A stretch of 53,907 nt of DNA from Bacillota bacterium (GTDB lineage: Bacteria > Bacillota > Sulfobacillia > RBS10-35 > JAJYVN01): NCBI GenBank assembly GCA_021806565.1, contig JAJZXK010000009.1, forward strand, positions 1 to 53,907, given 5' to 3'. A model generated the notes under the pieces. It did not search any database and was not told the origin of the DNA. It saw nothing but the letters and a program-made list of their open reading frames with translations. Shown piece after piece: positions 25,405-33,925 of the stretch. The position numbers were made by a program, and so were the translations under genes. Positions within the stretch are counted from its first letter, which is position 1. Each line of letters starts with the position of its first letter.

Positions 25405-25719
25405 GTGGCGCTTGGGACACTCGTGAGGTACCTGCCGGTGCTGGCCTGCCCGGCGATGATGATCTTCTGCATGCGTGGGATGGGCGGCGGCAAGCAGGCC
25501 GGCCAGCAGGCTCCGGCGCAGACACCGGAGGAGCGCCGGGAGGCCCTGCAGTTGGAGATGCAACAACTGGACAGGGCGCGGCTGGCGCGCGGCGAGATGA
25601 CGTTGGAGGAGTTCGTCCGTCTCCACGGTCCAGAGGCGCCCGAGCCGGAAGCCGTGCAAGACACCCGCCCGGTTCGGCTGGGGGCGGCACCCGCACGGCG
25701 TCGGACGCGCGCCGGGTAA
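25405..25719 (+). CDS. SHOCT-like membrane protein
   Basis: A 104-residue protein with a short hydrophobic N-terminus containing two Cys and several Met (LACPAMMIFCMRGMGGG), a spacer, and a SHOCT-type helix pair (ARLARGEMTLEEFVRL). Start GTG 25405 follows a G-rich site. It lies behind the phased repeats, so it is probably under the same regulator as the cupredoxin. Confidence 0.65.
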   Translation: MALGTLVRYLPVLACPAMMIFCMRGMGGGKQAGQQAPAQTPEERREALQLEMQQLDRARLARGEMTLEEFVRLHGPEAPEPEAVQDTRPVRLGAAPARRRTRAG

Positions 25720-25741
25720 GGAAGAAAGGGAGGGACCAGCC

Positions 25742-25954
25742 ATGGGATGCTGCGGAGGCGGTCTGTTCGGGGGCCAGCGTACGCCTAACGAGGCGCCCCA
25801 GACCGACGCCAACGACCTTCAGGCCATCCTGAAGGAACGTCTGGCCCGCGGCGAGATTACCCCGGACGAGTACGAGCGGATCCGGGCAATCCTGGCGGAG
25901 GAGCCGCCCCGGGCGGCGGCGCCGACTCGGCCGTGGCAAATGGCCGGCGGATAG
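25742..25954 (+). CDS. Small SHOCT protein with N-terminal CC motif
   Basis: A 70-residue soluble protein beginning MGCCGGGLFGG, followed by a SHOCT motif (LKERLARGEITPDEYERIRAIL). Ribosome site AAAGGGAGGGACC. The double Cys near the start could bind metal or be modified. It is 22 bp after the preceding SHOCT gene, probably in one transcript. Confidence 0.7.
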   Translation: MGCCGGGLFGGQRTPNEAPQTDANDLQAILKERLARGEITPDEYERIRAILAEEPPRAAAPTRPWQMAGG

Positions 25955-26051
25955 GGCTTTCCGGTCGTTATGGTGTGCGAGGTCAACAGACGCGCGCAGC
26001 GGAGCCGGGGGAAATGCCCGGCTTCGAACGTTGTGTGAGGAGGATCGCCGG

Positions 26052-26684
26052 GTGCCGTCGGAAGGAACGGGGCCATCGAGGCGGGCAAAAGGCTATTCTG
26101 ACCCAAGGCGACGCACCAGCGGCGCTATGGCCTGGGTGGCGGGTCTCGTGGGACTTCTGCTGGTCGCCGGATTGGTGTTCGCAGTGGTCCGGCATCCGGC
26201 GCCCGGCGCTGGATCGGGGCCGGGTCTAAACGTGGGCGCGGCGGCGCCCACGCTGAGCCTCCCCTCGACCACCGGCTCGCAGATCTCGCTGTCCGCGTAC
26301 AACGGCAAGAAAGTCGTCCTGTATTTCTACGAGGGCGCCGGCTGAGGGGCGTGCCAAGAGCAGCTCGTGGAGCTGCAGAACAATCTGGAGACGATTCACT
26401 CCGACGGTGGTGAGGTACTGGCCGCCAGCACGGACACCGCCTCGGTGAGCATGTCACTGGCCAAGCAGATGAACCTGGGGTTCCCCATCCTCAACGACCA
26501 GGGTGGGCGCCTGGGCTCAGCGTTCGGCATCTTCGGCTTGACCGGTGGGATGAACATGGGCGCCGTCGACCGGCATTCGGTCTTCGTGATCAACAGACAG
26601 GGGAAGGTCAGTTGGAAGCAGCTCTCGCTGGACCAGATGCACGTGCCGGTGGCCGACATCCTGTCCGCGCTCAGGAGCGCGTGA
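26052..26684 (+). CDS. Peroxiredoxin/thioredoxin-fold selenoprotein (in-frame UGA = Sec98)
   Basis: Read through the TGA at 26343-26345, the frame gives a 210-residue protein: membrane anchor at about 27-46, then an AhpC/TSA-like redoxin domain (about 60-210). The UGA falls in YFYEGAG-U-GAC-QEQL, where relatives have a CxxC active site, so the product would have U98-x-x-C101. A perfect 7-bp hairpin follows 14 nt after the UGA. The frame remains open to 26684 and the GTG start has AGGAGG at 8 bp. Downstream genes encode a CxxC thioredoxin-like protein and a CcdA. If UGA were a plain stop, only 97 residues without the active site would be made. Confidence 0.75.
26343..26376 (+). promoter_or_regulatory. 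UGA codon with bacterial SECIS-like hairpin
   Basis: After the UGA (26343-26345) and a 14-nt spacer, GCAGCTC (26360-26366) pairs perfectly with GAGCTGC (26370-26376) around a GTG loop. Known bacterial SECIS elements lie within the coding sequence just downstream of UGA, with an apical loop roughly 16-37 nt away and a G in the first two loop positions. Here the loop starts 21 nt after the UGA and its first base is G. Confidence 0.7.
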
Positions 26685-26686
26685 GC

Positions 26687-26947
26687 ATGCGGGAGATCGA
26701 GGTAGTGCTGCTCACCGCCGAGGCCTGCCACTTCTGCACCCATGCCAAGCAGGTCCTGAGCCGCCTGGCGGAACGGTACCCGCTGACGGTCTCCGAGATC
26801 CCCTGGACCTCGGACGAGGGCCGCCGGCTGGCGGAACGGGACGGCATCGCCTTTCCCCCCGGCATTTACCTGGACGGATCGTTCTTCGGGTACGGCCGAC
26901 TGTCGGAAGGCAAGCTCCAGAAGTGGTTGCGGGAGCGGCGGGCATGA
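26687..26947 (+). CDS. Thioredoxin/glutaredoxin-like protein
   Basis: An 86-residue thioredoxin-fold protein without signal peptide. The redox motif CHFC is in EACHFCTHAKQVL, and the fold ends with PPGIYLDGSFFGYGRLSEGKL, including the cis-proline. It begins 2 bp after the selenoprotein stop and overlaps the ccdA copy downstream by 4 bp. In this arrangement it could pass electrons to CcdA on the cytoplasmic side. GTG 26681 is an alternative start. Confidence 0.85.
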   Translation: MREIEVVLLTAEACHFCTHAKQVLSRLAERYPLTVSEIPWTSDEGRRLAERDGIAFPPGIYLDGSFFGYGRLSEGKLQKWLRERRA

Positions 26948-27807
26948 ATGCACTGGTCTACGGTAGCTCCCTGGCCGCGGCGTTCCTCGGAGGCATCCTC
27001 GCCCTGTTTGCGCCCTGCTGCGTCGTGTCCCTGCTACCGACCTTCGTGGCGGCTTCGCTGCAGCAGAAGCGGCTCCGGCTGATCGTCAGCACCGTGGTCT
27101 ACGCGGCGGGCGTGGCCGTGGTGCTGTTGCCCATCGTCCTGGGGATCGGTGCGCTGGGACAACTGCTCGGCAGGTTCCACCGCGAGGTCTTCCTCGTCGT
27201 GGGCCTGTTCCTGGTCGGGCTTGGACTCTACGCGCTGAGCGGCCGCGGGTTCATGCTGCCGATGCCGATGATCCGCGCCAGGGCGGGAAATGGCACCGGC
27301 GGTATCTTTGTCCTCGGAGTGCTCTCCGGGATGGCCAGTTCCTGCTGTGCGCCAGTGCTGGTGGGCGTCGTGGCAATGTCCGCGCTGGCCTCGTCGGTTA
27401 TCGGCGCCCTCGGCCTCGGGCTGGCCTATGTCTTCGGCATGGTGTTCCCGTTGCTGGTGGCTACGTTGCTCTGGGAGGGGCTCCGCCTGGACCAGCGGCG
27501 ACTGTTCGCCGGTGGTTCCAGGCGCGTGCATCTCGGCGGGTGGTCCGTCGGCTGGACCGACCTGGTTGCGGGCGGCATGTTCCTACTGATGGGTGTGTTG
27601 TCCCTCTACCTGGCGGTGACGGGACAGGGCACCTACACGCCGGACTGGCTCGTCGCGTTCAACCGCTGGGCGACGGGACAGGCGGGCGACCTGGCAACCG
27701 CGCTGCGCGGCGTGCCGACGTCCCTCCAGGCCCTAGTGCTGCTTGCGCTGGCGGCGGCGGTGGCGTGGGCGGTGTACGGCGCCTGGCGCCGCCCGTCCGA
27801 ACGGTGA
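26944..27807 (+). CDS. CcdA/DsbD-type transmembrane electron carrier (second copy)
   Basis: A 287-residue membrane protein with about seven helices. The redox motifs are LFAPCCVVSLLP (helix 1) and SSCCAPVLVGV (helix 4), each with a double Cys rather than a single one. Overlap with the thioredoxin-like gene (ATGA) implies coupled translation. It would carry electrons across the membrane to the selenoprotein or to the TlpA-propeller fusion downstream. It is quite different from the ccdA at 8473. Confidence 0.88.
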   Translation: MNALVYGSSLAAAFLGGILALFAPCCVVSLLPTFVAASLQQKRLRLIVSTVVYAAGVAVVLLPIVLGIGALGQLLGRFHREVFLVVGLFLVGLGLYALSGRGFMLPMPMIRARAGNGTGGIFVLGVLSGMASSCCAPVLVGVVAMSALASSVIGALGLGLAYVFGMVFPLLVATLLWEGLRLDQRRLFAGGSRRVHLGGWSVGWTDLVAGGMFLLMGVLSLYLAVTGQGTYTPDWLVAFNRWATGQAGDLATALRGVPTSLQALVLLALAAAVAWAVYGAWRRPSER

Positions 27808-27893
27808 ACGGGGCCGGGCATGGCCCCGGAACCGGCGGCAGGGTCCCAGGACGGGTTCTTGGCTAAAGTGGTCGGCACAAAGGTGGAGCAGTC

Positions 27894-28514
27894 GTGGGCG
27901 GGACGAAGGGGACCGGCTCTGATCCGAACCGCGGGCGGCAGTCCAAGCCAGGCCGTTACGTCCGGCGGCGCACCGGGGGATACGGGTGGTTGTGGGGAGG
28001 ACTCGGTGCCGTCGTGGCGGCGGGGATCGTCGTGCTGGTGGTGCGCGGCACGCGCCTGCCCGCCGGGACGCAGACCTTCCTCGAGCCCAACCACCAGCAC
28101 GTGACGGGCGACGTCCAATACGACCGCACACCCCCCGTGGGCGGCGCGCACTCCGCGGTGTGGCTGAACTGCGGCATCTACGATCAGACCGTCCCCAATC
28201 CGAACGGGGTGCACTCACTGGAGCACGGCGCGGTGTGGGTGACCTACCAGCCCGGCCTGCCACAGGCCGAGGTGTCGGCACTGCGGAGTCTGGTGCGGTC
28301 GAAATACCGGGGCAGCCAGCGGTACCTGATCCTGAGTCCGTATCCGGGAGACCCCGCTCCCATCGTGGTCAGCGCCTGGGGCGCGCAACTGCGCCTCCAA
28401 AGCCCGTCGGACCCGCGCCTGGCCCATTTCATTGATCATTTCATCGGCGGCGCCCAAGGCGGCGAATCCGGCGCGCCCTGCACCAACGGCACCGGTGCAC
28501 CGATCGACGCCTGA
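27894..28514 (+). CDS. DUF3105 membrane-anchored protein
   Basis: A 206-residue protein with one membrane helix (about 32-50) and an extracytoplasmic DUF3105 domain: NHQHVTGDVQY, PPVGGAHSAVW, NCGIYD and VHSLEHGAVWVTY are the family hallmarks. The conserved His, Cys and Glu residues suggest a metal or heme-like ligand site, but the function is unknown. GTG 27894 is preceded by AGGTGGAGCAG. Confidence 0.85.
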   Translation: MGGTKGTGSDPNRGRQSKPGRYVRRRTGGYGWLWGGLGAVVAAGIVVLVVRGTRLPAGTQTFLEPNHQHVTGDVQYDRTPPVGGAHSAVWLNCGIYDQTVPNPNGVHSLEHGAVWVTYQPGLPQAEVSALRSLVRSKYRGSQRYLILSPYPGDPAPIVVSAWGAQLRLQSPSDPRLAHFIDHFIGGAQGGESGAPCTNGTGAPIDA

Positions 28515-28644
28515 GCCTCTCCGCACGGCCGGCACGGGCCAGCAGTGGAAGGGCGCCCCGCGGTGGGGGAGTTTCGGGTATGCAGCAGACGCGCGAGGCA
28601 GTCCCAGGAGGTGGATTCCAACGGGTGTCGCGGCAGCCCGCCAG

Positions 28645-29580
28645 GTGCTGGCGGGACTCTGGATCGTGGACGGCCTGCTGCAACTTCTCCCGCGGATGTA
28701 CACGATGTTCATGGTCCAGTCCGTCCTGCGGCCGCCGACCACCGGGGAACCGGCATGGCTCTCCCACCTGACCCAGGCGATCCTGGTCGCCGGTTCGGAA
28801 CACCTCGTGGCATTCAACCGCGCCCTGACCCTCATCCAGGTCGGGCTCGGCCTCGCGCTCTTGCTCCGCGGACGCTACCGCTCGTGGCCGCACTGGCTGT
28901 CGCTGATCTGGTGCGCGGCTGTCTGGGTCTTCGGCGAGGCCTTCGGCGGGCTGTTGACCGGGCAGGCCAGTTTGGTCACCGGGGCGCCCGGCTCGGTCGC
29001 GCTCTACGCGGTGCTCACCTGGGCGGCCTGGCCGCCGCGGCGCCCAGGTGACGTGGCGGGCCGCCGACGGGGCGTGACCGCCGCACTGGCCGCCACCTGG
29101 ACGTTGGGGGCGATCCTGCAGGCCTTTCCCGTGTTCTTCATGCCCTCCGGCCTGTCGCAACTGTTGCTCGGCAACGTCAACAGCTATCAGCCCGCATGGG
29201 TCAACGCGCTGATGCCCTGGGGCGCGGCGCATCTGGCGGCGGATCCGCTTGCCGCCAATGTGCTCCTGATGGCGGTCATGGCGTTCATCGCCGCGGGCAT
29301 CTGGGTCGGCGGCCGTCCGAGGCGCGCCGCGCTGCTGGCCTCTATGCCATTCGCCGCTCTGCTCTGGGTGTTCGGTCAGGCGTTCGGTATGTTGCCCATG
29401 GCCATGACCACCGACCCCAACACCTCGCCGCTATTGGTGGCGTTGGCCTTGTACACCTGGCCCTCGACCCACGACACGCATGCGCGCGGTGGAGTGGGCT
29501 CGCGGTTGCATCCGGTGGACGGGGGCGGGCACGCGCCGGCAAACGGCGTCGCGGGTCGAGGTGGAGGCGGTGATGGCTGA
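28645..29580 (+). CDS. Multi-helix membrane protein
   Basis: A protein of about 311 residues with eight or so hydrophobic helices in two similar halves (GLLQLLPRMYTMFM... and AILQAFPVFFMPSGL...), suggesting an internal duplication. Such DoxX-like proteins are seen near thiol-redox and copper genes but have no assigned role. The frame is open back to 28432 without a convincing start; GTG 28645 is the last in-frame start before the first helix, so the N-terminus is uncertain. Confidence 0.6.
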   Translation: MLAGLWIVDGLLQLLPRMYTMFMVQSVLRPPTTGEPAWLSHLTQAILVAGSEHLVAFNRALTLIQVGLGLALLLRGRYRSWPHWLSLIWCAAVWVFGEAFGGLLTGQASLVTGAPGSVALYAVLTWAAWPPRRPGDVAGRRRGVTAALAATWTLGAILQAFPVFFMPSGLSQLLLGNVNSYQPAWVNALMPWGAAHLAADPLAANVLLMAVMAFIAAGIWVGGRPRRAALLASMPFAALLWVFGQAFGMLPMAMTTDPNTSPLLVALALYTWPSTHDTHARGGVGSRLHPVDGGGHAPANGVAGRGGGGDG

Positions 29581-29640
29581 TGGCAGCCCGCGGTCCGGGT
29601 CTGCCCCACGTGCGAACTGAGGAAGCGAAGGGCGGCTACG

Positions 29641-31011
29641 ATGTCCGGGGACAGAGCCGGTGACCGCAGGTGGCTGCGCGCCCTCGTGTTAGCGGTGCTG
29701 CTGGCGACCGCCTTCTTGGTGTTCGCGTACGAGGAGCGGCTGGCGCATGTCGCTGCCGTGGGCCGCCTGGCACCGGCCTTCGGCCTGCGGGACCAGCGGG
29801 GGCAGTCCTGGAGCCTTCCAGCCTTGCGTGGCCGGGTCGTGATCCTCAACTTCTGGGCCTCGTGGTGCGAGGTCTGCCGGCATGAGGAGCCCGCCCTGGA
29901 GACGTTCGCCGAGCGGTACGCCGGACGGGTGACCCTGCTCGGTATTGACTGGCAGGAACCGCAGGCGACGATCGACGCCTATCTACAGCAGTATGGGGTG
30001 ACCTACCCGAACCTCAGGGATTTCGACGGCCGGGTGGCGCAGGAGTATGGCCTGACCGGGGTGCCGGAGACCTGGTTCATCGGGCCGGGCGAGGTTGCCC
30101 GGGTGCACCGGATCGGCGAGATGACGTTCGAGGACCTGCAGGCGGCCTACGCCAAGACCACGGGGGCGTCCATCGACGCGTCGGGGGTCGGCCCGGTTGC
30201 CGCGGGTGGCCGTGCCGACGGGCTCGCCTGGAACGGCGGCGTTCTCTGGGTGGCGACCAGCCAGGGCCTTTGGCGCACGGCCGACCTGGGCAGTCAATGG
30301 AGCGCCGTCCCCGTGAGCACGTTGGCGAAGGGCTCCATTCAGGTGGTGGCGGCGGCGGGAGACCGCCTCTACGCGGGCGGGTCCGCGGCCGGCCTCTGGA
30401 CGAGTCCTGATGGCGGCCGGCTTTGGTCTCGCGTTGCCCTTCCCCCCGGTGGTGGCCCGACCGCGTTGGCGGTTGAGCCGGGCGCTCCGGGCAGCGCCTG
30501 GCTCTGGCTGTCGCACACCGGACTCTTCGCCACGGAAGACGGCGGGCGGTCCTGGCGCATGTTCGCGCCCGCCACGGCGCTGCCCGCGGACGCCAATGCC
30601 TTGGCGGCATCGGCGGGCGGAACCCTGTGGGCGGCGACATCGACCGGGGTGTACCGATCGGCGGACGTCGGACGGAGTTGGATCGCCGCCGGTGTAACTC
30701 AGCAGGTGCAGCCGGGTGCCGCCCTGGCCTCGCCGGTCGCGTTGGTGCGTAGCCGCATGCCTCTGGCGGCGGCCGGGGTCACGGTGGCCGGGGGACAGGC
30801 CTTCTTCGCCGGGCCGCGCGGTATTTGGGGGGAGTCTGGCGGCCGACTGCCCGGAAGCCCCGCCAGGGCGTTCGCTGCGGTCACCGCCGACTCCAGCGGG
30901 CAACTCTGGGCGCTTGCGCCCAACGGAGACCTCTACGCGAGCACGGACGACGGACGGACCTGGATGTGGCGGCCCTATGCCGGCCGCGCGGTGACCAATA
31001 GCGGCGCCTGA
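29641..31011 (+). CDS. TlpA-type thioredoxin fused to a BNR/YCF48-like beta-propeller
   Basis: A 456-residue extracytoplasmic protein. Anchor helix at about 11-30; thioredoxin domain at about 40-175 with WASWCEVCRHE (C76, C79) and TGVPETWFI; then, from about 190 to the end, at least four repeats with propeller signatures (GLWTSPDGGRLWSRV, LFATEDGGRSWRMF, VYRSADVGRSWIAA, LYASTDDGRTWMWR). This fusion is unusual. The propeller may dock a client while the thioredoxin acts on it; reduction by the nearby CcdA is inferred. ATG follows a weak GGGCGGC site. Confidence 0.82.
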   Translation: MSGDRAGDRRWLRALVLAVLLATAFLVFAYEERLAHVAAVGRLAPAFGLRDQRGQSWSLPALRGRVVILNFWASWCEVCRHEEPALETFAERYAGRVTLLGIDWQEPQATIDAYLQQYGVTYPNLRDFDGRVAQEYGLTGVPETWFIGPGEVARVHRIGEMTFEDLQAAYAKTTGASIDASGVGPVAAGGRADGLAWNGGVLWVATSQGLWRTADLGSQWSAVPVSTLAKGSIQVVAAAGDRLYAGGSAAGLWTSPDGGRLWSRVALPPGGGPTALAVEPGAPGSAWLWLSHTGLFATEDGGRSWRMFAPATALPADANALAASAGGTLWAATSTGVYRSADVGRSWIAAGVTQQVQPGAALASPVALVRSRMPLAAAGVTVAGGQAFFAGPRGIWGESGGRLPGSPARAFAAVTADSSGQLWALAPNGDLYASTDDGRTWMWRPYAGRAVTNSGA

Positions 31012-31139
31012 GGGGTACAGGCGCCCGACGTGAGCACCGGCCTCCACGCTCGGCGCAGCTTGCGCCTCGACGAGTCCTGTCCCCGAGTGGTGTCGCGGCG
31101 CGTGGGTCATGGTCCGCGCGAAACCGGTGCGTCCCGCCG

Positions 31140-31680
31140 GGTGAGGAACTCCGACCGCGACTTCCTCGAGCGCGCCGGCTTTGACCAGGTGGTTCGGGTA
31201 GCCCTGAACGCCCAGCAGGTGCAGCAGTACAACCTGCGGCCCCAGCCGGGCAAGGCGAGTGATGCGCGTGCGGCGACGTTCGTGCGGCGCCACGGCGCGT
31301 TGGTGCACACCCGACGAACTGCTGGGGCCGGTCAGCGCCAAGCGCCTGATCGAAGACGACCTGATCACCCGCAACCTGGGCGGCACGCTCGCCACGGCGG
31401 ACATCCCCGCCATTCGACGAGATCTGGAAGTGCAATGCCGCCACATTGAGCAGTCTGCTCATCGACATGGCCTCGGTCGTGGGCGCAATGTGCGCCCTCG
31501 GCGCGGGGCTGCACAAGCGGCGGGTGACCGCCAAGCCTGCCGCGAGCGCAAGGTCGTCGATGCCGGCCAGGTGGGGAGGATCTCGCTGCGGACCCTGACG
31601 GCGTCAAGCCCGGATGGACATCACGCGCCTGCTGCCCTCGGAGTTGGCCCGTCTGGCGCACCCGGTCCTCCGCTATGAGT
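31140..31680 (+). pseudogene. Remnants of plasmid/phage-type genes
   Basis: Between the fusion gene and the ZIP gene are broken frames. One encodes RDFLERAGFDQVVRVALNAQQ and QVQQYNLRPQPGKASDARA, then shifts near 31310 to PDELLGPVSAKRLIEDDLI. A second piece reads SLLIDMASVVGAMCALGAG, and a third MDITRLLPSELARLAHPVLR. The first resembles hypothetical proteins with VxQYNxPPxPxKxTDSRA motifs that occur in mobile elements. None is intact. Confidence 0.45.
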
Positions 31681-31755
31681 GGGGAGACTGAGGAAGGGGC
31701 TGGGGCGCCCACGGCAGGCATGGCCGCGACTGCCTCAGGAGGGTACACTAGGAAC

Positions 31756-32502
31756 GTGAACGCCTCCATCGTGCGAGCCATGCTTTTTACGCTCATCCCC
31801 GTCGCCGCTGCCGCCAGCGGAGCAATCGCCGCTGCAGTGCGACCACCACAGCGAAAACTGACCAGCGCCCTTCAACATGCCGCTGCCGGAGTCGTGTTCG
31901 CCGCCGTCGCACTGGAACTGATACCGGAAATCCGCGCACAGGCGCCATGGAGCGCCATCGTTGGCTTCACGGTCGGGATTGCAGCCATGTCCGGCCTCAG
32001 CGCGGTCACGCGGTCGCTTGAACACCAGTCGCGCCCCGGAAGGGATGCTGAGCGCGGAATCGGCGCAAAGGCAGGGCTCATCGCGGCCACAGGAATCGAT
32101 CTGCTCATCGATGGGGTGGTCTTGGGCGCGGGGTTTGCGGCTGCGGAGAAATCCGGCGTGCTGCTCACCATCGCCCTCACGCTGGAACTTGTTCTTATAG
32201 GCCTTTCGAACGCGGGCGCTCTGGCCGAGGCCGGTGTCCGACCAGTTCTAAGTGTGGCCACCATCACCGGGCTCGGGCTCCTGAGCACCCTCGGTACCGG
32301 TATCGGCGTAGCGGTGCTCGGGGGAGCGCCCAGTGCCGTCCTGAGCGGGATGCTCGCCTTTGGCGCCGTCGCGCTGATGTATCTCGTCACGGAAGAGTTG
32401 CTCGTTGAGGCGCATGAAGTCCCGGATACGTACTGGGCGACAGCCGCGTTCTTCGTTGGCTTCCTGTGCGATCTGGTGGTGACGGAACTGATGGCGCCTT
32501 GA
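31756..32502 (+). CDS. ZIP-family metal transporter
   Basis: A 248-residue membrane protein with eight helices. Conserved ZIP segments are visible: LQHAAAGVVFAAVALELIPE (His and Glu of helix 4-type motif), ATGIDLLIDGVVLGAGF and LTLELVLIGLSNA. ZIP proteins import Zn, Fe or related divalent metals; the usual HN..E motif in helix 4 reads GIDLLIDG here, so the metal is uncertain. GTG 31756 has an AGGAGGG site at about 12 bp. Confidence 0.75.
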   Translation: MNASIVRAMLFTLIPVAAAASGAIAAAVRPPQRKLTSALQHAAAGVVFAAVALELIPEIRAQAPWSAIVGFTVGIAAMSGLSAVTRSLEHQSRPGRDAERGIGAKAGLIAATGIDLLIDGVVLGAGFAAAEKSGVLLTIALTLELVLIGLSNAGALAEAGVRPVLSVATITGLGLLSTLGTGIGVAVLGGAPSAVLSGMLAFGAVALMYLVTEELLVEAHEVPDTYWATAAFFVGFLCDLVVTELMAP

Positions 32503-32912
32503 ACCTGACGGCGGAATGATCGGGATCCACCCAGGGGACAAGGTCATGCCGCCTCCGCAGCCGCCCGCGCCACCGATGGTGTATGCCGGCGGACCTAACC
32601 GCCCACTGCTGCTGCGGCCAGCCATGTCAATTGGACCGGATACGGCACCGGTCGACTCCAGGCCGGCGCCGCGGGCGAATACTGAACGGCCGGCAGTCCG
32701 ACCAGGGCCGGGATCTGCGACGCCGGCGCCGTCTCGGGCAGCCTTGCCCCAATCTTGGTCGTACCGCGACAGACGCCGGCACCCAGGGATGCGGCAATGA
32801 CTCGTTGCCGCCATCCCCGCATCCGACCACCGCGGCAATGGCGGCTGCTGCCGGAACGAATTGTCGGCCCGCAGCCTGCGCTTGCGCACGGCGGTCAGCC
32901 TCCCGCCTAACC
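32503..32912. other. 410-bp gap between convergent transporter genes
   Basis: No frame here has a ribosome site or family motif. It lies between the 3' ends of the ZIP and CDF genes and shows no clear terminator. Confidence 0.5.
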
Positions 32913-33887
32913 TCATCCCGCCAGGACGCCGGGGCGCACTGCCGTCTGACTACAGTCTTCGTGCGGGCAGGGACCGGTTTCGAGTTGAAGCGTCGTGTGG
33001 TCGATGCCATACCTCTCCCGGAGGGTCCGACTGACCCGGGCGATGACCCCCTCGGTCTGGGAGAGCGGGACATCCCGCAGCACCAGGTGGCCGCTGAGTG
33101 CAGAACGCACCCCGTCCAGACTCCAGACGTGGACGTGGTGTACGGAGACGACCGCCTCGTCCGCCTCCATGGCAGCCGCCACGTCGGCGGCCTCGATGCC
33201 CGAGGGCGTGCCCTCCATCAGCACATTGATGGTCTGGGCGACGATGCCCCATGCCCCCCTGGCGATGAGCAGCGAGATGCCGACGCTGACCAACGGGTCC
33301 CACCAGAGGCGGTGGGTGAACACGATGGCCAGACCCGCCACCAGCACCCCCGCGGAGGCCGCGGCGTCGCCCATTACGTGCAGCCAAGCGCTGCGCACGT
33401 TGAGGTTGCCCCCGTGCCCGTGATCATGGCCGGCGTGACCGCCGGCACCAAGCCGCAGGCCGATAAACAGATTACCGACCAGCCCGACGCCCGCCACCGC
33501 CCACATGATCCATGGGGTCACGGCCACGGGATGCTCGAACCGCGCGACAGATTCGGCCAGGATGCCGCCGGCCACCACGATCAACGTCCCGGCGTTGAAG
33601 AGCGCGGCCAGAATGCCGGCGCGGTGGAACCCATAGGTCCGTTGCGGTGTCGGCGGCCGGCCCGCCAGGCGGGTGGCGTACCAGGCCAGCCCAAGGGACA
33701 GCACATCCGTAAGCATGTGCCCTGCGTCGCTGAGCAGGGCCAGGCTGTGCGAGAGCAGTCCGCCAACAACTTCGGCCAGCAGGATCACGGCGGCGATCCA
33801 GAAGGCGGTGCCGAGGAAGCGGCCGGCCTCCTCGTGGTGCCCGTGCTCGTGCGGGTGCGCCTGGTCGTGATGGTGGTGGTCTGCCAC
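32913..33887 (-). CDS. Cation diffusion facilitator (CzcD/ZitB-like)
   Basis: A 324-residue metal/proton antiporter. The N-terminus is His-rich (ADHHHHDQAHPHEHGHH), six helices follow with the metal site residues in SLALLSDAGHMLTDV (H/D pair) and WLHVMGDAAASAGV, a His-rich loop (HAGHDHGHG) between helices 4 and 5, and a cytosolic domain with VHHVHVWSLDG. Substrate is probably Zn(II), perhaps Cd(II) or Co(II). GTG 33887 has an AAGGAGG site; a longer frame to 34046 lacks one. Confidence 0.92.
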   Translation of the reverse strand: MADHHHHDQAHPHEHGHHEEAGRFLGTAFWIAAVILLAEVVGGLLSHSLALLSDAGHMLTDVLSLGLAWYATRLAGRPPTPQRTYGFHRAGILAALFNAGTLIVVAGGILAESVARFEHPVAVTPWIMWAVAGVGLVGNLFIGLRLGAGGHAGHDHGHGGNLNVRSAWLHVMGDAAASAGVLVAGLAIVFTHRLWWDPLVSVGISLLIARGAWGIVAQTINVLMEGTPSGIEAADVAAAMEADEAVVSVHHVHVWSLDGVRSALSGHLVLRDVPLSQTEGVIARVSRTLRERYGIDHTTLQLETGPCPHEDCSQTAVRPGVLAG

Positions 33888-33925
33888 GGGGCGCGCCTCC
33901 TTCTTCTCGGGACACGCACGGTCTG

